Assembly (NCBI GenBank): GCA_023375785.1
Contig: SZWC01000509.1
Coordinates: forward strand, 223,748 to 287,747
Direction: 5' to 3'
From: Penium margaritaceum
Taxonomy: Eukaryota > Streptophyta > Zygnematophyceae > Desmidiales > Peniaceae
Length of the DNA: 64,000 nt
The translations under genes were made by a program, and so were the position numbers. Positions 11,249-20,949 of this stretch are shown piece after piece. Position 1 is the first letter of the stretch; every line of letters begins with the position of its first letter. The notes below the pieces were generated by a model. The model saw nothing but the letters and a program-made list of their open reading frames with translations. It was not told the DNA's origin and did no database searches.

Positions 11249-14200
11249 TCTTCTATCAGAGCCCGAGCCACACCTTTGGCAGAAGTGCTGCCGGAGCTCT
11301 GTAGTCTTCAAGGAGGCAAAGATATGGAGTACACCAAACAACATGGAGGCTAAGAGAAAGGGAGATTGTTGGACTAGAATTCAAAGTCAACACACAAGCC
11401 AACCTCTCAAAACCTCCAGAGCATCCACACGACCTACCGTACGCATCTGGAAGACGACGCGCGACTTCCACGCAATTCGAAGCCATCAAAATTTATCTCG
11501 GACTACCAAATTGCTGCTCGAAATGCTGACAATGGTTTTTTATGGATCTCCAATGACCAAGAGTCTTACCACGGCCATGGAGAAAGTACCACAGCAGATT
11601 GTAGAGAAGCTAAGGGCTCTCAAGCTCAAGAACGAGCAGCTCCAACGGCAGATGACCGACCTGTGAGATGGAGGTGATACTAGACATGTTCAGGCGGCCC
11701 GGTAAAGGAGCCCACCAAGACCAAAGCCAAAGGCTCCGGAATCATTCAATCCGCCAGGGTGCAAGCATATGGGCCTAGCTGTTCACCATGAATAGATAGT
11801 TTGGGACTCTGGGACAGCCTCTAGAGGATGATGTTTTACGTGTACCATTCACGGTGACACTGTTACCTGGAGCAGAACTAGAGTGGTGGAGGCAGCTGAA
11901 TCTACTGGCCACTTGAAGTGGAGGTAGAAACGCAGCTATGCAACATGCTATATTGTGGCAGCCAGGCATATGGCAAGCTGAAGCATGCGTGCTGAAGATT
12001 TGAAAGCATTTTGATCAAGCCATTATACATTGATGAGATATCGTGATCACTTCCATGGTCACAAGCTAAAGTAGGTGAAGCAAATCGGCTCAGTCCAGGA
12101 GTATGTACGTCATTTTTTGTGTTGTGCTCTAAGATTGACGACATGAGCGAGCCGGAGATGGTGAACAAGTACCATGAAAGTTTGAACGCCGAGGTTTAGC
12201 GCTCGCTTGCACTAAGTGGAATCACGGAGTTCTAGGTGATGGTGGCCACTGCCGAGCGTGTTGATGAGCTATGCTATCATCAAGGGGGTTTCCGTGAGAA
12301 GCAAGACAATTTCCAACAACAAGTATAACACCAACAATCTGACCCCATGGAGACTGAAGGCATGCAAGGAGTCCTCCTTGCACAGAGCAAGACACGTGGT
12401 GGAAACCGTTAGAACCGCGGGAAGCCTAGGCACCTCAAGAAGGATAGCAAGAAGAAGCATCAAGGAAACGACAACTAGTAGTAAGTGACGGATGGCCAAT
12501 TACTGGAAACGCTTCATCCGCATCAGCAAACACCAACCTCAAAAGTCTTTAGACAACTAGAGAGTTTCCAAGTGTATTGCTGTAGAGCAAAGGGAGTGGG
12601 AGCATTCTAGAGATCCTCTTAAAAGCTGAAACTTCATCGTTTGGTTCTGTGGAAAGCGGGAGGCACCAAACTCACCTGCAGATTAAGCTTTGCTAGATTG
12701 CGGCGTGTCACTTTTGTTCTTCAGTGACGAGCTCGTGGAAATGTTGAGGCTTGCATGGATACTTGGGAAGAAAATTAAGGCCAAGTTGGTGCAAGGGGAG
12801 CTGGAGTACGGGTTGTCTCTGAAACCTTTGAGGGTCCATCTAGGCAAGCTATCGTGCAAGGTGAACTTCCGCAGGTGTCCGATGGATGAATATGAAACCA
12901 GTTTGGGGCATGACTGGTTGCATCGGTGGAATCCTGCTGTAGATTTGTTGCGCAGCCAGGTGCAAGTGGAGAAAAAAAAGAAGAGAGTCTTTTACCTCTG
13001 TGGTGTGAGGAAAAGGACTCCAAGACAGGCAAGGTGCCACTGTTGAGTTATGTGCACTTGGCGCACAGCTGTCAGCGCAAGGGGGACTAGATGTACCTTG
13101 TGCGGGTGTGGTAGAAGGAAGCAGTTGAGGAGGTGGAAGTATGGGCAGAAAAGGCAAAGCAACAACAGGAAGATCAGTAGAAAACACCAGCAGCGAAGCT
13201 ATTGGAAGGCATCAAGGGAGTGCTAGATAGCTACGGTGGCGTGTTGCCTGCTGAGTTGCCAGAGGGTTAACCAATGAAACAGGACTTTGTCAAAAACATT
13301 GAGGTCCTTCGGGGAGCAACTCCAATGGTGCATGCTGCATGTTGCATGAGAAACAGTGAGCTTGGTGAGCTCGTGAAGCACTTGGAGGAGCTGACACAGC
13401 AGGAGTTCATCAGACCATCGGTATCACCATATGTTGCACTGGTCCTCTCTGTAAAGAGTAAGGCCGAGAGTTGCGGTTGTGCATAGACTATCGGACACTG
13501 ATCAACGTAACAATCAAGAACCGGAACCTATTGCCAATGTGTCGAGGAGTTGTTTGACCAAATTTGGGGAGCATAGTAGTTCAGCAAGTTTGACTTGGGC
13601 TCAGGGTACCATTAGATCGGAATTGTACAGCAGGATGTCGAGAAGATAGTGTTTTGGATGGGATACGACCACTTTGAGTACCTTGTCATGTTGTTTAGGT
13701 TGACCAATACTCCAGCAATGTTCATTAGTCTTATGAACATGATTTTTTATCCTCACTTGGACCAGTTAGTGGTGGTTTTCTTTGACAATATCCTCATCTT
13801 CTCCCAAAATCTAGAAGAGCATGAGCAATATATTTGGCTGGTCTTGGACATTCTTCTGAGAGAGTTGTTTGCTATGCTCTCAAAGTGCGAGTTTGAGAAG
13901 AGGTAGGTTGAGTTCCTTAGGCACATTATGAGCCCCAAGGGTCTCCACATGGAATCGAAGAAGGTGAAATTAGTGAAGCAGTGGTTGAAATTAGGGTGCA
14001 TACGTGACATCCAGGTCATCCTGGGATTTGTCAACTACTACTAGAAGTTCATCCGGGGGTAAGCAGAGAAAGGTGCGTCATTAACCTAGCTGCTAAGGAA
14101 CGATCACCACTAGAAATGGGACAAGAAGCAACAAAAAAGATTTGAGGAGCTCAAGTCTACAATGTGTGATGCTCTGGTCTTGGTGCATCCACGTTCATCC

Positions 14201-15060
14201 AAGGAGTGTCTAATGGCGACGGACGCAAGCGACTACATCATTGGGAAAGTGCTGATGTAGGATCACAAAAAAGGGACAGAGCCCATTACCTATGTGTCTT
14301 GCAAGCTGTGAGGTACAGATATGAGCTACACAATTCATGAAAAGCACATATTGGATGTGATCCGTTTCTTCAAGCATTGGCAGTGTTATCTAGAGTCATG
14401 ACGCTACATACTCTTCATGGATCACTATGTCCTAAAGTATCTGAAGATGTAGTTAAACCTAAGTCACTGGCAGACTCACTGCATGGAGTTTTTTAAGGGA
14501 AGTTTTGACTACAAAATCTAGTGTATGCCGGGGAAGGTTAATGTGAAAAAACCTCTGTCAAGGAGGCCAGAAATCAGCCTCAATGTCATATCAGTGCTTA
14601 TGGGATCTCATGTCATGCATAACCTGTTCAATTCCACAATGGCGTGGACGAGGCGTGTACGGGGGATGCGTTGAAAGATATAATGTGGGATGAACTGTAT
14701 TGGTGAAGGGGATAGGAGTAGAATATTATCATGCCAGATTATGTACCATTGAAGCAAATTCTGCTACAAGAGGCGCATGATACCCACTACTTGTGTCACT
14801 TTGGCTTCAAGAAGACACTCAAAGCCTTTGCATGCTAATAGTTGTGGTCATCAATGGTGACTGAATGTAAGAGTACCTGCAATGTGTGCCAATGCATGAA
14901 GGCGTGTAAGATCAAGCCATCTTGAGAGTTGCAACTATTGCCTATTCCTAAGAGGCCATGAACAGACATCTTGCATGACTTCATCGGCGGATTGCCTGTG
15001 ACGCTGCAGGGTAACAACACGGTCGTAGAGCTAATGGATCCGAAGCCAGGTAGAAGGATC
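11249..15060 (+). mobile_element. Decayed Ty3/gypsy element G2, internal region
   Basis: Fossil of a Ty3 element. After the primer site come a gag region (about 11340-12500; coiled-coil-like LRALKLKNEQLQRQ near 11620), a protease-like block (about 12690-12930, SDELVEML and SLGHDWL), reverse transcriptase (about 13260-13930; FFDNILIFSQNLEEHE in the palm), RNase H (about 14150-14560; MATDASDYIIGKVLM) and the N-terminal zinc-finger part of integrase (about 14750-15040; CNVCQCMKACK). It is broken in more than ten places and no second LTR is seen in the window. Its gag differs from that of G3/G4. Confidence 0.75.
11253..11265 (+). other. Primer-binding site of G2 (initiator tRNA-Met)
   Basis: CTATCAGAGCCCG matches the core of TGGTATCAGAGCC, the sequence complementary to the 3' end of plant initiator tRNA-Met used by many plant LTR elements. 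It starts 4 bases after the LTR end. Confidence 0.65.
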
Positions 15061-15843
15061 TCATCTATTCAGAGCCTCAATGAGCCTCTCAATCGGCATA
15101 TAAGAGAGGCCATTACAAGGGTAGAAGTTTTTTAGAATAGATGCCTTGTGAATGCGGCATCATTGAGACAAAAGACATCTTCCTCGACATTGCTCAAATA
15201 CGCGTTGTCAAAACAGGCACCTGCCTTTGTCGCAATTTTTGCTCATCAGTCCACGTAGGTGCGTGGCACATACGCTGTAGCTCAGTTGTATCTGCCCAGA
15301 AAAGAAATGCTTGAAATTTGGTCACGTGACGGAGCAATCCTCTGATTGGATATTAGACTGGACGTCGAGTACGATGTCTATTCAGAGGATTTGACATCTT
15401 TCTTATCATTCGGAAAAAGAACTGTCATAGGGATGAAATCCAGTTGACACCATTATTCTATCACTATAAAAAAAGACGTCGTAAGGAGACAATCCCAAAA
15501 CAAATTGGCCGACATTCAACCGGATCTCATCCAGTCAACCGGCATATGTTTGTCATCAGCCTTGACCGCTCACAACTAGCCAAATAGTCAGCGGATGGGT
15601 TGGTTATGTGCTTCTTGTCACTAAGCAAGATAGCACAACATGTGTCAGTGGTTGGACATGGTTATCTGGTGGTGACGTACTCAAAAGACCGACGTCCATT
15701 GGCACAAAGACAAAAAAAGAACATTCCTTCAGCTGGACAAAAACTACATCCCTCATAGTTTATGCACCAAAAATGTGACCACATGTCCAAAAGTACAAAA
15801 AAATGTTGTTTCTCTGAAAATCAAGACCGGCCTCAATTACATA
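15061..15843. other. No gene seen; holds R2 copy 2 (about 15590-15810)
   Basis: The stretch between the end of G2 and the left TIR of the pogo-like element. The only structure I can name is the second R2 copy, with GTGACGTACTC at about 15672. Confidence 0.45.
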
Positions 15844-16282
15844 TACCCGTACTGAAAATCATATTTGTGTAAATTAATTATTTAAGTTTGCCCGTGTGTT
15901 CCTTATATAATTGGTAAGTCTTTGGGCAAATTACCCACAAAAGTCTCTACTAGACAAGCAATTTATCCGCGTTGTTGTCATTGAAATTGCACAATGACAA
16001 AACAGATTTTTTCCCATGTTATTGTCACCTTAATCGTGTGAGTGTCGGGTTTACAAACATGTGCACTTCAACTTCAGCTCAGGAAAAAAGAAAAACAGGT
16101 GTCGGATGCAAATAAGTGCACGACAACATATAGCGTCCCAAGCACGTTTCACAAGCCTCTTGTTCTCTCTGAGTTTCAGCCATGAGTACCCAAGAAAGAC
16201 CCAAGTTGCGTATTTTCCCGATGCAAAAACCAGCCTTTCCGTGGTTACCCATGGCAAGGCTAGCTTGTACCTCCTCGACATG

Positions 16283-18139
16283 TCAGTCATTGTATGGTGT
16301 CTCTCTTGCGGCTTTGAGAGGGCGCTGCAATCCTACGTCTGCTGGTTGTGCCTTGGAGGTGCAGCCAGTGGGAATGTAGAGGAGCTTGATGTACGAGTAG
16401 TGGGTTTTGCTGAAGTCGCGGAACTTGCTTGATGTGTGGGGCCACCATACGTCCAACAGTAAGATCAGTTTCTTCTTGTTGATTTCCTTTTCGTGGCGCT
16501 CGTACTCCTGCTTGTACGAGAGATGGATGATGTGCATGATCCACTCCCGCATGGTGCGCATGTTTGCCCAATGGTTGGACGTGTGTTGAGGGAGAAGAAG
16601 AACTCATCAATGGCGCACTTGGTGTCCATGTTGTCAGGGTGGTACCTCTCGGTTTTCCTGGCGTAGATCAGTTGAAGAGGAAGCACCTGTCCTGCCATGT
16701 TCGACGCCACAAGAGCAGTGATCTGCCGCTTTTCATCGACCGTGGTTATGGCAACCTCCTTGGAGCCCATTGGTGTGTAAGTGTGGTCACCTGCGCATGT
16801 ACTTAGCGTTGGATGAGAAAGCCAAACTTGGAATGCATTAGATGTGAAGGGAAAATACCAAGGATGCAATGGATTGTTACTCACCGGTTGGGACGAGCGA
16901 GATCCTGGTATGATCTCCGTCAACAACAAAGCATGGCTCCAATTGATGCATAACCATGAGTGCCACGACCCTCTTGTGCATGGCGAGGACTGCCTCCTCC
17001 CACTTGGCGGGAAGTTTTTGGGCCACTGTTGTGCCGCATTAGTAGGACCACCGTATGCGCTCACGAACAAAGTTCCAGATCTGCGAACGCGAGAAAGTCA
17101 TCGTGCCGCCATTCTCCAGCAACTCTTCTGGGTGGTGTTCCTTTGTGAGTGCAATTAAGACCCCGTGGAGGTTCACGGAGTTGGTGATGCTTCTGGCATT
17201 CTGCATGCCAGCTACAGTTGATAAAATGATGTCGGCAAAATCTGGATGTTGTTCTAAGAACCTTGTTCCACCACAGTTGCCATGAGAGAGTTTCATTGTC
17301 GGACCTTGAAACTTCATCTCTTCAACATGCATAAGAAACTGACAAAACTTGGCAAGGAGGGTGATTGAGCCACGTTCATACCAGCCGAGGATTGTGGATG
17401 TGCTCAGCTGATTGTAGACACAGCGGTTTTCAGGCTCACGGTAGACTTTGCGTAGGACTTTGACAACTCCATAAGCTGTACCTCCGGCCTCCATGGCGCC
17501 ATGGATTCGTGGAAGATGGCCGTCACCGAGCCAATTGACTTAGTCGCTGCATTTTGACGTGGAGTTGTCACCTGCTGTTGCACCTTCGGATGGAGGCTGC
17601 GCAGGTTTCAGACGCGCCTTTGTGGTCTCCTTTACGGCACCCGGAATGACAGGCGCCTCAACAGGTGCAAGGACAAGGGCCGGGTGCTGTTTAGGTGGAC
17701 GGCCTACGAGGCGTTTCTTTGGAACTCTTAGGTTGGGATGGAGAGCAATGTGTCGGTCAAACTTCAGCTGTAGTTCGGCGGCAGCCTCCTCGGGTGAGAG
17801 CCGCTTCATGAGGGACAGGAGGGTCTCCATGGAAACAGGTAGGGCTGCGTACAGGTTGGGGTGGCGGGATGAACTCACAGGACAAAGTTACGAGACACGC
17901 TCTTGTGTGCAGAAGCAAAGCCAGTTTCCTGGAGCCCACCCAAGCGACTCGGATGCACGCACCGCATCAGGTATGAAGAGTAGCGGATGATCCAACGGTA
18001 GGCCGGTGTTTTGCGCTTGAACGTACAAACTCGGACTTTGAGTGGCGATGACAACGTTGCAATTAGCGACGAGGTCAGGGCGATGGGCAAATTCAAGAAG
18101 CATATATTTATTGGGTACACCCTTTGGGCGACCATACAA
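16283..18139 (-). pseudogene. Pogo-like DDE_1 transposase, broken
   Basis: The reading begins at ATG 18139 (MYGRPKGVPNKYM, basic) and stays in one frame to the intron at 16884. An AT-hook-like KKRLVGRPPKQ lies near 17700. Then come helical segments and the catalytic core: VVDGDHTRISLVP (first Asp, near 16900), GSKEVAITTVDEKRQITA (near 16750), LLLDVWWPH (second Asp, near 16450) and PTGCTSKAQPADVGLQ (third Asp, near 16330). This spacing is that of the DDE_1 family (pogo/Tigger/CENP-B relatives), whose enzymes cut and rejoin transposon ends in the nucleus. Three in-frame TAA stops (17888-17890, about 17540, about 17039) and one frame change near 16580 make it inactive. The end at 16283 is the stop after the core; the true C-terminus may lie further left. 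Confidence 0.8.
16791..16884 (-). other. Intron in the pogo-like transposase
   Basis: On the minus strand the donor is CCG|GTGAGT and the acceptor is ATGCGCAG|GTGACC. Removing these 94 bases keeps the frame from VPTG into DHTYTPMGSKEV, at exactly the place where the family has a continuous catalytic domain. The interruption is therefore much better explained as a spliceosomal intron than as decay. Confidence 0.8.
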
Positions 18140-18263
18140 GAAAATTACCTGATTTTAGGAGAATGTTAGGAGCAAAAAATTGCCTCGCAAAAAGTGAACA
18201 AATTTGAGTTTCAGTACGGTATAACAAATTTCAGTGGATAATATTTAGAAGTAGAACAAAGTA

Positions 18264-18953
18264 TGTAGCAGGAGGGCCGATTTGGCCCTCCCACCTCATA
18301 ATAGCGAGGGGGTGGTTCACATCCACCCTTCAATATTGCAAGGGCTAGCCGGTGGTCAGCCACTGGCCTGCCGGCTGGATGGCCGGCAGCTGGTCAGGTG
18401 ACTGGCCGGCCACCCGCTGGCGAGCCACCAGCCGCTGATCGAGTTGTTTTGAATCGGCAGCTAAGAGGCCACGAGAGTTTTGAGGATAAGGCTCGTGGCC
18501 TGGTGCCATTGCCCTCGCTCGCCCTCCTTGCTTGCAAGAGCAAGTAAGGACAAGGGACAGAGCAAGAGCGGCAGCAAGTGTTGCGCGAGAGAGATTGGCA
18601 CAAAATTGCCGATCGTGCCTCGCACGCGATGATTTTGCACTGAATCATAAAAAAACAAAAAATGGAACTCGAGTTTATTTAGGAAGAAATCCGAGTTTCT
18701 AAATGGAAAAAAAAGGTGTGAACTCAAGATTTCAAGGTAATACCCCCCCTTTTTTGGGACCAATAACGAGGGGGCGAGGTAAAACCAGAAATGGGCCCGT
18801 GACAACTTGAAATATTTGTCTCCCTACACGCGTTGTTGATGAAGACTGCCCTCCAAGAGTGACGCGGAGAGGAAGAATCCTCTGGTGAGCTCTATATGCC
18901 ATTATGTGAACTCTGACAATGACTTCTGTGTAGGAGCTGAAGACTCTGTTACA
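18264..18953 (-). repeat. Dispersed repeat R1, copy 3 (inverted)
   Basis: Read on the minus strand it runs from TGTAACAGAG to GGCCCTCCTGCTACA, 690 bp. It has the AAATCATCGCGTGCGAGGC block near 18630, the GGCC-word tract near 18350-18420, and a closing imperfect palindrome GAGGGCC(N)GGCCCTC near 18273. This copy shows the R1 right end best. Flanks do not show a clear duplication. Confidence 0.75.
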
Positions 18954-19058
18954 GTGGTCACAGTGTTTGTTACAGTGGTTTTTAGAGCCATATGACCCTT
19001 GTGACCAACTCCACAATGGTTCGGGCGGCTACAATAGACATAAAACGTTGACAGCACC

Positions 19059-20631
19059 TGTAGCAGCAAAAAAAACTTAACAGGGAGATATGATGCTAAC
19101 ACGATTTTCTCCACAGCTGAAGGTTGTTCGCAGACTGCTGAGATGTCTGCAAAAGGGGTGAACCTATCCACGGAAGCTGAATGAAAGCTCATGGTGAGGA
19201 GGAGGAAGGAGAAGTCTGGCTCCCGCTCCATTGTGTTCAAGCGAAGAGCAAGGACAGCGGGGAAGAAGGGACGTGAAAGGCCAATGGCGGCAAACCGGTA
19301 TTGACTTCCCGCACAGAATCTCATCATGGCAGCAAAAAGTGACAGGAAGACATTGGCATCATGGGACGCAGGGGCGTCTGTGGTGATCAAAGAAGACAAG
19401 AAGAATTCTCCGGGGCCTGGTGCAAAGTAAGAGATGCGGTCACTTCTGCACGAATGCCTCGATACCATGGATCCGCATAGCCAGAAAGAAGCGTGGAACA
19501 TCAATTGTGCGGGAGAGGACGGAGCACCGCCACACTGAATTGGCGGAACATGGAGGACCACGTCGATGCCGAAGAACAGAAGAATAAAATATCGTAGGGG
19601 TGGGCAGTTAGCGGATAGGGGAAAAGAGGGCATCAGAATAGGGGAACATAGAAGCGGTCTCTATATCATACATATGTGTGAAGGATGAGACCCACGGTAC
19701 AACAGGCCCATGCGGAGTCCCACATAGTGTTTCAATGTGCCGTGGTTTGTAGTTCAGCAGTTCATGTATCATGTGGCATGAATACTTGCAACCAAGTTTC
19801 CAACTCTAAGTTTCTCACTTGCCTTTCCATCACCCCCTTCGCAATCTCTACTCCACAAATGACTTGAGTGATCCGCAGGACTTCACCTGCGTCTGTGTGC
19901 GGGCTTGTGCTGGCCAAAGAGGAACCCGAGGGGTTCCACGGAGTGGTCTTAGAGTCAAGGAGGGCTCAGTGGACCTCCATCCTCCGGAAGTCAAGTTGCT
20001 GACACAAGAACAAGGTAGAAGAGGCGTGGACTCACTAGGTGACTGGGTGTAACTGTCAATCCCTGTTATCTAGCTCTGTCATCTCCCAAAGTACTTCCGT
20101 GGAGGTATTGTCTCTGTGGGTAGGTTATGTGTGGACAGTGAATAATAGGAGCAGAAGAACACATCAGCAAGAAGATTTTCACTAGAAAGAAGAGGCTAGG
20201 CATAGGTAGGCACCCGTGCACACTTGCACCCCTGTCCCCAAATGTGAGATTCCGCCCCAGTGTTGAAAGAAGGGACAGAATCTGCGGGCAGAGTATAGAC
20301 CTAATCCGTGGAGAGCCCTGGCAAGGAAGTTGTGTGGGACACAAAGGAAGCAAGGCGTAACAAATAGGTAACCGGCAGGCAGTAGGTGTCCATTCGTACA
20401 TATATGAGACATCAATAGAAGCAAGGTTGAATGTAAAGGCTGCACGCAAAGACAAGAAAACCCTGTTGACAAGATATTCCCATCCGCAGGAAATTTCTTG
20501 CAGGGTCTGCGTAGAAGCATAGTTGGATCCGCGGCAGGGAGCACGGCAGTGGAAGTGGGCATTTCGCGCAAGTGTGGAACCGGCAAAATGGATAGCGGTA
20601 GAAAAGTGAGGCGGAAAATTGTGGGGTTACA
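19059..20631 (+). repeat. 5' terminal region of G3 (LTR candidate)
   Basis: It begins TGTAGCAGC and ends GGGGTTACA, so it has TG...CA ends and a TGTA(G)C/G(T)TACA inversion. It aligns along its length with 42566-44111 in G4. Shared landmarks include AGAGACCCACGGT-like, CAGCAGTTCAT, ACTTGCAA(C/T)CAAGTTTCCAACTCT and GTGAGGCGGAAAATT. Just after the end both elements carry TTAATGGTG(T/C)GGTGAGC, a conserved primer-site candidate that I cannot assign to a tRNA. No second copy in direct repeat is present, so LTR status is inferred. Confidence 0.55.
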
Positions 20632-20949
20632 GTGTTAATGGTGTGGTGAGCGTGGGCAGTTCTATACTCTTTGTCTAGCGGAACTATACCAGCAACCTTC
20701 AGATTCAGTCGTATATGTCGACATCTAGCTACGTTCATTGTGATGTTAGGCGCATCACCCAGCCCTCAAGACAGCCTGTAGTTCGATACTGGTTGCCGCG
20801 GCATGCCAATACTGATCAGGTTCTAGTACGCGGAACCACTAAGGAGAGAGAGGGATCACAGGCACAATCGGAGTTGGGTGACGGAGAGCAGCAACGCAAT
20901 CACATCGTAAGTTGGCCAGAGGAGCAATTTTGGTGAACGCATGACAGTC

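Larger units (their letters stand above)
15844..18221 (-). mobile_element. Pogo-like (Tc1/mariner superfamily) DNA transposon, full length
   Basis: The ends are TACCCGTACTGAAAATCA (15844 onward) and, inverted, TACCGTACTGAAACTCA (ending at 18221). This is a TIR pair of about 23-24 bp, with differences at a few sites. Both outer flanks are TA (15842-15843 and 18222-18223), the target duplication of this superfamily. The 2378-bp interior carries one minus-strand transposase gene with a DDE_1-type catalytic core and an intron. It is therefore a complete autonomous-type structure whose coding frame has decayed. R1 copy 3 begins only 42 bp beyond its right end. Confidence 0.85.

Noticed and set aside
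16465-17070. A 201-residue minus-strand frame
   Set aside because: It reads through the intron at 16791-16884 and through a frame change; only its middle (GSKEVAITTVDEKRQITA) is real transposase.
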